This document shows positions 13,001 through 28,000 of a DNA stretch of 64,000 bases, piece by piece (position 1 is the first letter of the stretch; each line of letters begins with the position of its first letter). Source of the DNA: Bathymodiolus brooksi (Eukaryota; Mollusca; Bivalvia; Mytilida; Modiolidae). The DNA is taken from positions 74,052,829 to 74,116,828 of the forward strand of contig OY804588.1 of assembly GCA_963680875.1 (NCBI GenBank), written 5' to 3'. The notes beneath the pieces were generated by a model. The model ran no database searches, was not told where the DNA came from, and saw only the letters and a program-made list of their open reading frames with translations. A program made the position numbers and the translations under genes.

Positions 13001-16000
13001 CGTGATTTGAGATAATGACGTCAGTGGATGCCTATTTGAATAGTGGACGCCGATTTGAGTCAGGACACTGATCTGAGTCTATCATGTATATTTTAGTTTT
13101 GCAAGCATAAAAGCAGACCACTTCAAGGTTAATATATAGATCTTCATCCTCATCTGCAAATTTTGGGGGTTTTTTTTTCTCCAAAAATTTAAAAAGTTGT
13201 GTTTTAGATTTTTGTAATAAATTTGACATGAAATGAATGAAAAAATATCATTTCTTATGCCATCCATAATTGTATTGTTTTTTGTTTGCTTTAACAAGAT
13301 CAATCCATCAATTGGCAGTACCTACCCAAAATGTTTTTATCTAAGCAAACATCCTACCCCCTAATTTATTTCATTTAAAAAATAACTCATTTTAACGGTC
13401 AAATCAATTGGAATAACAATATGTGAATCTTCAAATGGTAATAAACAAGCATGAAAATGTTTTAGGAATTTAAAATGGACGGAGAAACATTTGTCTTTGT
13501 AGAATCTACATATTGATCTAAAGTGGCTTAAATTTAATGAATGTGTAGTGAATTTAGCATTTTTTGCATAAGAAAAAGAAGAAAAATTTCCACCAAAGAT
13601 TACTGTGTAATGAATCACTCTGAAAATATGAGATGATGTTGAAAGTGGCATTAAACACCATCAAACAAACAAACACGAATATGAAATGATGTTAGAATGA
13701 TATTGATGTATTAAATGACATGTATTTCAACATTATAATATCAACATAACTAATTACTGTGAAATCATTATTAATCGTGGGGTTCTAATTTTCGCTGATT
13801 TCGTAGTCCATCTAAACCACGAAAATAAAAATCCAACAAAATACAATTTTCCTAAGATTGTTGCCTGTAGTGTATGAAACCACAAATTCAAGAACCCATG
13901 GATCAATGCATTTCGTAGAAACCATGAAAACTGGTGCTAACAAATAAAAGTACTTTCACAGTAATATAGTTTTTTCACACTGTTATGTTATAACACACCA
14001 TCTTGTAAAACCATAGCTAATAATAAAGTTGATTCACACTGTTATAACACATCATCAGAAGTAACACCTACCACAATGATCCTCACTAAGACTGGAGTTC
14101 TGTGACAGACTGGCTATACTACTTAATTGACTGCTGTGAGAATGTTCTGTGTTCACTCTGGTTTTTTCTGGACTTGGCTGTCCATCAGTAGCATCAGTTC
14201 CTGTTGTAGTACCTTAACACATAAAATAATAAAGAGTGTCAGTTATTAAACATATGGTTCTATATCACAAATGATACATAAACAAAAATGGTTTGCTGTT
14301 GTCAAATCAACCCAACAAAAATCTAAACAAAACCCCTACAATTCTTTTTTATAGCAATCTGCTTTAACAAAATATATCTGCGAAACTAGACTATAATTGT
14401 TCATAAACAGTTTGTAGTCATGGAAACATAAACTAATATACCTGATCTAGCAGGACTCTGACTCTTAACATGAGTGACATGTGACTGTGGACTATTTTGA
14501 TGAGCCAGATGTTCCTCTAACTTTTGACGTAAAGCACTGTTAGTTTCTATACATCTCTCTAACTGGACACGTAAATGTCTTATTTCTGTCAGCAGATCTC
14601 TGATATCAAAGGCACCTTTAGTATCATAATCACCCTCTAAAAACAACATTATTTTAATTAATTATATGAACACTGCATTTTAAAATCTGTCTTTTCAACT
14701 GCAGAAATTCATGTGGTTGCATGTTTACACAAAATGGATTCATGCTTAAGACAACAAAGAAGCCCAGATGCAGTGTTTATCAATGCCACATTAGAAGTAA
14801 AAAGTTGAAGATCCTACAGTGACTGTGAAATGTAGAACAGCAATAAAAGCACTATTCCTTTACTTTAATTTATGTCTAAGTGTAATGTTAGATAGTCTCT
14901 CATCTTAATTTACATCCATATCATTTCTTACTACAAGCTGTTCCTTTACTTTAATTTGTGTCTAAGTGTAAAGTTGGATAGTCTGTCATGTTAATGTACA
15001 TCCATATCCTTTCTTACTACAAGCTGTTCCTTTACTTTAATTTGTGTCTAAGTGTAATGTTGGATAGTCTCTCATCTTAATTTACATCCATATCCTTTCT
15101 TACTACAAGCTATTCCTTTACTTTAATTTGTGTCTAAGTGTAATGTTGGATAGTCATGTTCATTTACATCCATATCCTTTCTTACTACAAGCACAGGTAC
15201 TCGGGGATAGGATCCCCCCCTTTTTTCGTGAAAAACAAATTCCCCGTTTTGTTCTTTCTTTTTGGTATTTTTGTGATTAACTTGTGCTATATCATCAGAG
15301 AAATCTCACTATTTCCTCCAGCTTACTATCCAGCCCCTGCCACGATCAATATTAATATACTAGAAGGTAACTAGCTTCTCTGGGCTGACCTACATTTCTC
15401 CGAGGAAATATTCGGGGAATCCTATCTATATAATAACAATCAAACACTTACCAATCGAAAAGCGGGCATCAATCCTTACTTCGATCATTTATCTGTTAGA
15501 ATCAACTTGCTTTTCAGTCATGAAAGGCGATTTAGTCCTTGAATTTAATTGGAATTCACTCGCGAGACGTTCCATTTGAAGCTCGATCAACGGAAGTCGT
15601 AAAATCCACCAAAAAGACATTCGTAATTCTCTTACCCTTTGGTTTTACAGATGACATTTCGGAATTTCTCTAATGGACAGGTACCCCATACACATTTACG
15701 GACAAGGAACCAGGTTAGTCTTGTCGCTTAATAATTACGACTTCCGTTGATCGAGCTTCAAATGGAACGTCTCGCGAGTGAATTCCGATTAAATTCAAGG
15801 ACTAAATCGCCTTTCATGACTGAAAAGCAAGTTGATTCTAACAGATAAATGATCGAAGTAAGGATTGATGCCCACTTTTCGATTGGTAAGTGTTTGATTG
15901 TTATTATATAGATAGGATTCCCCGAATATTTCCTCGGAGAAATGTAGGTCAGCCCAGAGAAGCTAGTTACCTTCTAGTATATTAATATTGATCGTGGCAG

Positions 16001-19000
16001 GGGCTGGATAGTAAGCTGGAGGAAATAGTGAGATTTCTCTGATGATATGAAATAGTGAGATTTCTCTGATGATATAGCACAAGTTAATCACAAAAATACC
16101 AAAAAGAAAGAAAAAAAAACGGGGAATTTTTTTTTCACAAAAAAAGGGGGGGATCCTATCCCCGAGTACCTGTGACTACAAGCTGTTCCTTTACTTTAAT
16201 TTGTGTCTAAGTGTAATGTTGGATAGTCTCTCATCTTAATTTACATCCATATCCTTTCTTACTATAAGCTGTTCCTTTACTTTAATTTGTGTCTAAGTGT
16301 AATGTTGGATAGTCATGTTCATTTACATCCATATCCTTTCTTACTACAAGCTGTTCCTTTACTTTAATTTGTGTCTAAGTGTAATGTTGGATAGTCATGT
16401 TCATTTACATCCATATCCTTTCTTACTACAAGCTGTTCCTTTACTTTAATTTGTGTCTAAGTGTAAAGTTGGATAGTCTCTCATCTTAATTTACATCCAT
16501 ATCCTTTCTTACTACAAGCTGTTCCTTTACTTTAATTTGTGTCTAAGTGTAATGTTAGATAGTCTCTCATCTTAATTTACATCCATATCCTTTCTTACTA
16601 CAAGCTGTTCCTTTACTTTAATTTGTGTCTAAGTGTAATGTTGGATAGTCTCTCATCTTAATTTACATCCATATCCTTTCTTACTACAAGCTGTTCCTTT
16701 ACTTTAATTTGTGTCTAAGTGCAATGTTGGATAGTCTGTCGTGTTAATGTACATCCATATCCTTTCTTACTACAAGCTGTTCCTTTACTTTAATTTGTGT
16801 CTAAGTGTAATGTTGGATAGTCTCTCATCTTAATTTACATCCATATCCTTTCTTACTACAAGCTGTTCCTTTACTTTAATTTGTGTCTAAGTGTAATGTT
16901 AGATAGTCTCTCATCTTAATTTACATCCATATCCTTTCTTACTACAAGCTGTTCCTTTACTTTAATTTGTGTCTAAGTGCAATGTTGGATAGTCTGTCAT
17001 GTTAATGTACATCCATATCCTTTCTTACTACAAGCTGTTCCTTTACTTTAATTTGTGTCTAAGTGTAATGTTGGATAGTCTCTCATCTTAATTTACATCC
17101 ATATCCTTTCTTACTACAAGCTGTTCCTTTACTTTAATTTGTGTCTAAGTGTAATGTTGGATAGTCTCTCATCTTAATTTACATCCATATCCTTTCTTAC
17201 TACAAGCTGTTCCTTTACTTTAATTTGTGTCTAAGTGTAATGTTGGATAGTCTCTCATCTTAATTTACATCCATATCCTTTCTTACTACAAGCTGTTCCT
17301 TTACTTTAATTTGTGTCTAAGTGTAATGTTGGATAGTCATGTTCATTTACATCCATATCCTTTCTTACTACAAGCTGTTCCTTTACTTTAATTTGTGTCT
17401 AAGTGTAATGTTGGATAGTCTCTCATCTTAATTTACATCCATATCCTTTCTTACTACAAGCTGTTCCTTAATTTTAATTTGTGTCTAAGTGTAATGTTAG
17501 ATAGTCTCTCATCTTAATTTACATCCATATCCTTTCTTACTACAAGCTGTTCCTTTACTTTAATTTGTGTCTAAGTGTAATGTTAAATAGTCTCTCATGT
17601 TAATACTGACCTTGTTTTTCTAGTTTTTCGTACACACTAAGTTCTAACTTTAGTGTTTTATTTAAGTCTTTATTCTCCTGGTACTGTTCTTGTAGAGTTT
17701 TAATTTCACTATTAAGTCTGAAAAAATAAAATATAATACTATAAAAATAAACAACTAAACTTCAATACAAACAACAAAGAAATAGTTTTTATTATAAACA
17801 CATAATACACAGTATTTGTTAAGAGTATAAAGATCAGGAGTAGGGTTTTTATCATATACTTGTACATATTATAGCTAAAATTTTACCCTGTGATAAAACT
17901 TTATAGAATTTTGTTCAGAATAATAAAAGGAATCATGTATATTTCACCAGTTTCACAAGAATGGCCCAAGGGGGCTGAAAAAGCAAGTTTATTAACAGCT
18001 TCCAGAATGTTATTACATGCCTTTCGGTCAATGTTTGTAAGATTATTACACACCATTTCCGGAAAAGTATATGATAAACAGATCATAACATGTCATTTTT
18101 TATATCATATCCTTTATCAGCCCTCGTTCATATAGCATCCCTCCAGCCTATCAGCTCGTGGGCTGATAAAGGTGAAATTTTACATCAAATCAAAATCACT
18201 CACTTTTCAGTATTTTGTTTACACAAGATTCATAATATCCTCTATAATTTTACTTTGAATATTAAGAAATAGTGAGCGAGTGAGTGATTTTGTTTAATGC
18301 CAATTCAGCAATTTTTCAGCTATATCATGGCGAGAACAAGTTAATTTTCAATGAGGTGATGATGAGGGCCGCTTTGTTCTAGACAAACACGCTTTGTTGG
18401 ATGTTCATAGTGCTAACTAACTGGAACAATAGTCTGCGGATAGACATGTCACCCAACTCGGACTCATTATTCTGATTCCAACCCACGATCTACCGCACTC
18501 GAGGCGAGCACGCTAACCATTACGCCACTGATGCGGTATATTACGAAATAAGCAAGGTTGTATGGTAATAATTTTGGGGTATAAATGCCAATTTTACCGT
18601 CTGATCTCTTTAGCAGCTTTTCTAAGGTTAAGTTCTTGTTTCTTTGCCTTTTCTGTTTCAGTCTTTCTTTGTTCTTCCAGATCTTTTAACTGATCTTCTC
18701 GTTGTTGACACTGTTCCTCACGTCTATGACAGGACTTCTCTAACGATTGTTTCTCTTCTTCTACAGATCTGATTATGTGTTCCAACTGCCGAACCTTTTC
18801 TTGTTTCCTGTCAAGGTTTTTAATATAAATTTTCCAAATAATTCATGTTTCATAATATAAGGTAGAAAGATAGATTTAGTGGTTTAAGGTTTGGGTCATA
18901 GAATTTTAATGCCACTTTCAATATTTCAGTTATATATTGTGGCCCTCACTTTTATTTGTAGAAGACACCAAAGTACACATATAAATTACAAACCTGCCAA

Positions 19001-22000
19001 AAGTCAGTGGCATCTTGGTTACATAAAACTTTATCAAGTACACCTTGCCATGTGTAGAAATTAAACGGACAATTTGCATAGGTAAATGAAAATCTATCTA
19101 ACATAAAATTGATGATTGTTGCCATGACGACTACTAATTTGTTACTGTAATTAAACTTCTAAAATAATAAGGTATAGTTTCATTCATGTCTAGCTAACCC
19201 AGGTGTGTTTGATTCGTACCTGAAGTGAGAATATTTGATAGGTAACCAGAGTCTCTCAGATGATTTGTCCTTGAACTCAAATGTTCCTCTAAACTAAACC
19301 TTGTGACCACATGTAATTATTGTATGTATACATCAAATATTTGTTTTGAAATAGATTTGTGAATTACATGCTAATCTTCATCAGTTATGTGTTTTAATTG
19401 TTTTAAACATTGATTGATTGATTGGTGTTTAATGCCAACTTTAGCAATATTTCAGCTATATCGTGGCATTTGTTTTTAACAAGACAACAAGTAATACATG
19501 AACAACAAATGATTATTTCATTGGTAATTAAAAAATGAACAAATATATTTTTTCAAGTCGAAATGATAGAGCTGAAAATGTGTAAATTAAACATTCAATA
19601 AATCAATCAATTCATTCCATATGAAAAGAACCAGTGATTTCAATATCGAGTGATACCTGTCTAAACAGAACCTCCTTTAGACCACCTATTATATTAGGAA
19701 TAGACAGGTGTGTTCAGTTTATACAGGTTAAATTAACAAGGATTTCCTACATTGAGAGTTTTGTTTAGACAGGTTTCAGTGTATATCAGTATTATCATGT
19801 ACCTATTTATAGTGACCTCCAGCTGTTTTATTTGCTCATCTCTCTGTTTTCTGGCCTCTATATGTTGTAATATGTGTTCATCTTGCTGTTGTATGATTTC
19901 AAACTGTTCTTTAAGTTTCTGTTCTTGCTGATGTAAGCTCTGTTCCTGAAGTTCTAGTTTCTTCCTCATTTGACTCATTGTTTTATCTAACTCCTCTATT
20001 CTTCTCTGTTGAAGTGCTAATGTGTTCTGATTTTCAGAATCTTTCTGTGTCTTTCCATGTATAATAACGACTTTCTCCTCTATAATGCTTTTTTTTCCCT
20101 CGATTATTCTTTCCTTCTCCAGAATTAGTTTTTCTAATGTTTGTATAACAGTTTGTTCTCTTGATCTCTCCTGCAGGAAAGTCTCGGCTTGATTTAGTTG
20201 GTGATGTAATCTTCGTATTGTCTCGTCTTTCTCACGATTACATCTATTTAGTTGCTGCATGTCTGATTCACTTTTAGACAAAGTCACCTTCATTTCTCCG
20301 ACCTTTTCTTCTCGTTCCTTTAACATTTGTTTTAATTTTTCCATGGTTGGTGTCACATCTTGTGGGACATCACCAGCATTTGTCCTGTTTCTAGAGAATG
20401 TGACGTCCCTTTCAGCACGGAGTCGTATACTATTGATGAGGTCGTTTTTATCAGATAACTCTTGTTCTAGTCTCTGTATAGTAAACTGTAGCTCTCTCAC
20501 AACTGACTGATGTTGGCTGTACAAGTAGACATTTGATGTTGGACCTGTCAAATATTAAATTGGTATCGATTTTGTCAAATATAAATAAAACATCAATCTC
20601 AAAGTTCATGGATTTTTTTCCATTTGAGTTACTGAATAAAAATCTACAATGATGCATGGAAATGTATCTAAGTGAGGGATAAAGAGAAAATTCTTATACA
20701 ATTATTATTTTAGACATTTTCTCATTGGCTAATGTTTGCCATCAATTCCACAGTTGACTTTTCATAACTAAAGGTTCTAGTTTGAACGAGCCACCATATT
20801 GTAACTAAGGGTTCTAGTTTGAATGAGCCACCATATTGTAACTAAGGGTTCTAGTTTGAATGAGCCACCATATTGTAACTAAGGGTTCTATTTTGATTGA
20901 GTCACCATTTTGTAACTGAGGTTTCTAGTTTGATTGAGCCACCATATTGTAACTAAGGGTTCTAGTTTGATTGAGCCATCATATTGTAACTGAGGGTTCT
21001 AGTTTGAATGAGCCATCATTTTGTAACTAAGGGTTCTAGTTTGAGCCATCATTTTGTAACTAAGGGTTCTAGTTTGAATGAGCCACCATATTGTAACTGA
21101 GGGTTCTAGTTTGAATGAGCCATCATATTGTAACTGAGGGTTCTAGTTTGAATGAGTCACCATATTGTAACTAAGGGTTCTAGTTTGAATGAGCCATCAT
21201 ATTGTAACTAAGGGTTCTAGTTTGATTGAGCCACCATATTGTAACTAAGGGTTCTAGTTTGAATGAGGCATCATTTTGTAACTAAGGGTTCTAGTCTGAA
21301 TGAGCCATCATATTGTAACTAAGGGTTCTAGTCTGAATGAGCCATCATTTTCTAACTAAGGGTTCTAGTTTGATTGAGCCACCATATTGTAACTAAGGGT
21401 TCTAGTTTGAATGAGCCATCATTTTGTAACTAAGGGTTCTAGTCTGAATGAGCCATCATATTGTAACTAAGGGTTCTAGTCTGAATGAGCCATCATTTTC
21501 TAACTAAGGGTTCTAGTTTGAATGAGCCACCATATTGTAACTAAGGGTTCTAGTTTGAATGAGCCATCATATTGTAACTAAGGGTTCTAGTCTGAATGAG
21601 CCACCATATTGTAACTAAGGGTTCTAGTCTGAATGAGACATCATATTGTAACTAAGGGTTCTAGTTTGAATGAGCCATCATATTGTAACTAAGGGTTCTA
21701 GTTTGATTGAGCCATCATATCGTAACTAAGGGTTCTAGTCTGAATGAGCCATCATATTGTAACTAAGGGTTCTAGTTTGAATGAGCCATCATTTTGTAAC
21801 TAATGGTTCTAGTCTGAATGAGCCATCATTTTGTAACTAAGGGTTCTAGTTTGAGCCATCATTTTGTAACTAAGGGTTCTAGTTTGAATGAGCCACCATA
21901 TTGTAACAGTGTGGGAAACCACCGCTCGCCAACGGCGAGTGGAAATTTCGGGTGGCGAGTAACATCCACTTTATACTCGCCGGTCTGGCGATTAGGAACT

Positions 22001-25000
22001 TGAAAACGTTCGCCACGATAACTGGTTTACAGCTTTAAAATATCAGCTCCCAAACAGTTAATTTTTTTGTTAACTGTCATTTATCCAACATTTTATTAAT
22101 CATTGTACTCGATAAGAAAACATTCCGCCATGAGTCATGACACTTCATTTCTGTCAACAGAAAATATAAGTATACAATTCCGACCCCGCATAATTTTGCC
22201 AAGGTCGATTTCACGATTAAATGAAATATTGTTTCATTACCAATAGGTGTGATGACTTTTAAAATTAATGTAAATAAAATAATTTGGTTTTGAAATATTT
22301 CAAATGAATTCGTAGCGAAAACCTACGCGAAAACATAAAGTTAAATATGTGTCGGAACCGAGTTTGACATACATGTTTTATACCGCGCATTAAAATTTAA
22401 AAGACGAAGACAACGAAATTGAGGAAGAAGAGATCGACGCAGCTCTTAAGAGAGTGTTGATCCTTCTTGACCAAGTTAATGACTTGTCAAAATCTGCAAA
22501 ATAAATTGTTGAACATTACTGTATTGTTTATTTGGTATTTGTTGGCGAGTTTAAAAAAAATGTCACTCGCCAAACATGGCGAGCTCTTTTTCATCTTGGC
22601 GAGTAATAGTTTCAGTCCACTCGCCATTTTGGCGAGTGTTTGAAAAAAATGGTTTCCCACACTGTTGTAACTAAGGGTTCTAGTTTGAATGAGCCATCAT
22701 ATTGTAACTGAGGGTTCTAGTTTGAATGAGTCACCATATTGTAACTAAGGGTTCTAGTTTGAATGAGCCATCATATTGTAACTAAGGGTTCTAGTTTGAT
22801 TGAGCCACCATATTGTAACTAAGGTTTCTAGTTTGAATGAGCCATCATTTTGTAACTAAGGGGTCTAGTTTGAATGAGCCATCATATTGTGACTAAGGGT
22901 TCTAGTCTGAATGAGCCATCATTTTCTAACTAAGGGTTCTAGTTTGAATGAGCCACCATATTGTAACTAAGGGTTCTAGTTTGAATGAGCCATCATATTG
23001 TAACTAAGGGCTCTAGTCTGAATGAGCCACCATATTATAACTAAGGGTTCTAGTCTGAATGAGCCATCATATTGTAACTAAGGGTTCTAGTTTGAATGAG
23101 CCACCATATTGTAACTAAGGGTTCTAGTCTGAATGAGCCATCATATTGTAACTAAGGGTTCTAGTTTGATTGAGCCATCATATTGTAACTAAGGGTTCTA
23201 GTTTGAATGAGCCATCATTTTGTAACTAAGGGTTCTAGTCTGAATGAGCCATCATATTGTAACTAAGGGTTCTAGTTTGATTGAGCCATCATATTGTAAC
23301 TAAGGGTTCTAGTTTGAATGAGCCATCATTTTGTAACTAAGGGTTCTAGTTTGATTGAGCCATCATATTGTAACTAAGGGTTCTAATTTGAATGAGCCAT
23401 CATATTGTAACTAAGGGTTCTAGTTTGAATGAGCCATCATTTTGTAACTAAGGGTTCTAGTTTGAGCCATCATTTTGTAACTAAGGGTTCTAGTTTGAAT
23501 GAGCCACCATATTGTAACTGAGGGTTCTAGTTTGAATGAGCCATCATATTGTAACTGAGGGTTCTAGTTTGAATGAGTCACCATATTTTAACTAAGGGTT
23601 CTAGTTTGAATGAGCCATCATATTGTAACTAAGGGTTCTAGTTTGATTGAGCCACCATATTGTAACTAAGGGTTCTAGTTTGAATGAGCCATCATTTTGT
23701 AACTAAGGGTTCTAGTCTGAATGAGCCATCATATTGTAACTAAGGGTTCTAGTTTGAATGAGCCATCATTTTGTAACTAAGGGTTCTAGTTTGATTGAGC
23801 CATCATATTGTAACTAAGGGTTCTAGTTTGAATGAGCCATCATTTTCTAACTAAGGGTTCTAGTTTGAATGAGCCCCCATATTGTAACTAAGGGTTCTAG
23901 TTTGAATGAGCCCCATCATATTGTAACTAAGGGTTCTAGTCTGAATGAGCCATCATATTGTAACTAAGGGTTCTAGTTTGAATGAGCCATCATATTGTAA
24001 CTAAGGGTTCTAGTTTGAATGAGCCATCATTTTCTAACTAAGGGTTCTAGTTTGATTGAGCCATCATATTGTAACTAAGGGTTCTAGTCTGAATGAGCCA
24101 TCATATTGTAACTAAGGGTTCTAGTTTGAATGAGCCATCATTTTGTAACTAAGGGTTCTAGTTTGAATGAGCCATCATTTTGTAACTAAGGGTTCTAGTT
24201 TGAATGAGCCATCATTTTGTAACTAAGGGTTCTAGTTTGAATGAGCCACCATATTGTAACTAAGGGTTCTAGTTTGAATGAGCCATCATATTGTAACTGA
24301 GGGTTCTAGTTTGATTGAGCCATCATTTTGTAACTAAGGGCTCTAGTTTGAATGAGTCACCATATTGTAACTAAGGGTTCTAGTTTGAATGAGCCATCAT
24401 TTTGTAACTAAGGGCTCTAGTTTGAATGAGTCACCATATTGTAACTAAGGGTTCTAGTTTGAATGAGCCATCATATTGTAACTGAGGGTTCTAGTTTGAA
24501 TGAGCCATCATTTTGTAACTAAGGGCTCTAGTTTGAATGAGTCACCATATTGTAACTAAGGGTTCTAGTTTGAATGAGCCATCATATTGTAACTGAGGGT
24601 TCTAGTTTGATTGAGCCACCATATTGTAACTAAGGGTTCTAGTTTGAATGAGCCATCATATTGTAACTAAGGGTTCTAGTTTGAATGAGCCACCATATTG
24701 TAACTAAGGGTTCTAGTCTGAATGAGCCATCATATTGTAACTAAGGGTTCTAGTTTGAATGAGCCATCATTTTCTAACTAAGGGTTCTAGTTTGATTGAG
24801 CCATCATATTGTAACTAAGGGTTCTAGTTTGAATGAGCCATCATTTTGTAACTAAGGGTTCTAGTTTGATTGAGCCATCATATTGTAACTAAGGGTTCTA
24901 ATTTGAATGAGCCATCATATTGTAACTAAGGGTTCTAGTTTGAATGAGCCATCATTTTAGAACTAAGGGTTGTAGTTTGAATGAGCCACCATATTGAATT

Positions 25001-28000
25001 CTTGAAATCAAACATTTTAATTACAATAGGATAGAAAATAATTTCTTTGTAGGTTTCATCCGAAATTGAAGTGTACATGTTGGGAATTAACTTCCAGAGT
25101 TTAACATTCTACATTCAAAATATGTCACTATTTTTTTCTGACCTTTACGACACAGTCATCCACAATATTTCACAGCATTTAAGTTTTTGGCAATTTTTAA
25201 ATCTTTTCTGAAAATCAATTGTTTTTCATTAAGAATAACAGTATTGTATTTGAAGAGATACAAGCATCAGTTGGGGATTTGACAATCACAAATATCAGTT
25301 TCAAGGGTTCCGCTACGTAAAACTGCATTTGTGATGGTCAAATCCCCAATTCATGTCACCAACTCTTCAAATACAATACAGTTATTTCTTAATCAAACAA
25401 ATTACTGTCAAAACAAAAATATCGTTAAGTGTTGTAAAACACCCATTAATCCATGCAATCAAATGAAGAATTAATAAGCTGTAACAAAGAAGATACAGGC
25501 TCATATTCCCAGCTTGATTAACCAATCAAATTACAGGACTAGCCAAGATATTTCACTCCAGTAGAATATATACCTGTATCAAGATGATCTTTCTTCATGT
25601 CCCTTTCTAAGGCCTCTCTCAGTCTATCACTATCATCTAACGATTTCTCCAGTTTTGTACGCAATGCTCTAATTTCCAGTAAATGTTCCAGCAGCAAGTC
25701 CTTATCAAAGTCACCACCTGATTTACTAACAGATTTCTGAGGTGAAATCTCTGTCCCCATTGACGTACACATTTTCTCATATAAATTGACCTCGTCCTTC
25801 AGTGTTCTATTTAGGTCTTCCAAAGCGTTAAGACGAGTTGTCAGAACACTGACATTGTTTATTGGGCCATCACATCGGGTAGTGTCGCAAAAACTCACAC
25901 GCTTTGAATTGCCGTTTTCAGTTTGAGATTTTTCAAGATTGAGAGTTGTCAATGATACACTATTACTATCATGGAGATATGTTGGTGTATGACTGGTATC
26001 AAAGTAATCATGTCTATTGTCAATCATCCTCTCCTCAGAACCTAATATACTTGTACATGTAAAGTCTAAGGCACCAAACTGATGAGATCCTTTCATAAAC
26101 GACATGCTGTCCACAGTAGCTGTTGATCTCATACTCGAGTCGATAGTTCCTGTTGTAAAATTTACGTAATCAATTGATTGTGTAGATGTACAACTTTGAT
26201 CGGAGTTGCCTGTGTTATGACGTAGCCGTTCCATCGACTGGCCAGAATGATTCAAATTTGACATGTCACTTAACCTCCGTACATCTGAAGTAGTAGATGT
26301 TGGAGATCTCATTGGTGAGACAGCGTTCCTCAACTGATTAGACGATTTAGAGTACACATTGCCATCTGAATATGTAGAAGTCACTGAACCGTGAATGTTC
26401 TCATCATTAACAACTGATGCTTTATTTTGTGTAGAAAGTAAATCTAGATTTAATTGACCAATTTTAGAATTCCTTTTCTTTAATTCTGACGTCAGTCTTT
26501 CAACTTCTACATTTTTTCTACATAATTCCTCTGTTAGACTAAAACAAATAAAATCAAAGGTAAAGTTACTATGTCAGTGACAGTGATACACATTAAAACA
26601 AATAAAATCAAAGGTAAGTTACTACGTCAGTGACAGTGATACACATTAAAACAAATAAAATCAAAGGTAAAGTTACTACGTCAGTGACAGTGATACACAT
26701 TAAAACAAATAAAATCAAAGGTAAAGTTACTACGTCAGTGACAGTGATACACATTAAAACAAATAAAATCAAAGGTAAAGTTACTACATCAGTGACAGTG
26801 ATACACATTAAAACAAATAAAATCAAAGGTAAAGTTACTACATCAGTGACAGTGATACACATTAAAACAAATAAAATCAAAGGTAAAGTTACTATGTCAG
26901 TGACAGTGATACACATTAAAACAAATAAAATCAAAGGTAAAGTTACTACGTCAGTGACAGTGATACACATTAAACATAACACTCTTATGTTGTTCTTCAT
27001 CTTTCAGTCAACGAGGGTTACTTCAATAAACATCAGAGAATCAAAGGGGATATCAAGAATGGACAATCCAGAGACACAGGTGACATTTTGGCATAATACA
27101 CAGAATGAAAACAATGTTAGGTATGACTCGAACCTCAAAGTGAGTATTAGATAGTTCTCTAACCTACAGGAGAGTGGCACTCTTGACTCGCACCAATGAA
27201 TGCTAAAATCTTTACTTTGTTCATATCAATATGCAGGGTTAAAACAGAGATTATCTAATACAGATCAAGTAATTTAACAGACACTGTCATCAGTATGCCA
27301 GAATGTATGGGTCTCATCAAGAACATTCATAATTTACCTGTTAACATTTTGTCCTATATTCTCACCACCATTCATAATTTACCTGTTAACTATTTGCCCT
27401 ATATTACCACTACCATTCATAATTTACCTGTTAACATTTTGTCCTATATTCTCACCACCATTCATAATTTACCTGTTAACATTTTGTCCTATATTCTCAC
27501 TACCATTCATAATTTACCTGTTAACATTTTGTCCTATATTCTCACCACCATTCGTAATTTACCTGTTAACTATTTGCCCTATATTACCACTACCATTCAT
27601 AATTTACCTGTTAACATTTTGTCCTATATTCTCACTACCATTCATAATTTACCTGTTAACATTTTGTCCTATATTCTCACTACCATTCATAATTTACCTG
27701 TTAACATTTTGTCCTATATTCTCACTACCATTCATAATTTACCTGTTAACATTTTGTCCTATATTTTCACTACCATTCATAATTTACCTGTCAACATTTT
27801 GCCCTATATTCTCACTACCATTCATAATTTACCTGTTAACATTGTGTCCTATATTCTCACTACCATTCATAATTTACCTGTTAACATTTTGTCCTATATT
27901 CTCACTACCATTCATAATTTACCTGTTAACATTTTGTCCTATATTCTCACTACCATTCATAATTTACCTGTTAACATTTTGTCCTATCTTCTCCCTACCA

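Noticed and set aside
17890..18272. Opposed 60-80 codon frames in intron 17
   Set aside because: No splice context, no homology recognised, and overlapping opposite frames.
26531..26538. Acceptor AG at 26539-26540 for exon 15
   Set aside because: It breaks the frame with exon 14; the AG at 26531-26532 keeps it. Kept as an alternative only.
26608..27154. Opposed 130- and 174-codon frames
   Set aside because: By-product of the 54-bp array. The unique tail of the plus frame has exon-like edges but no partner exons.
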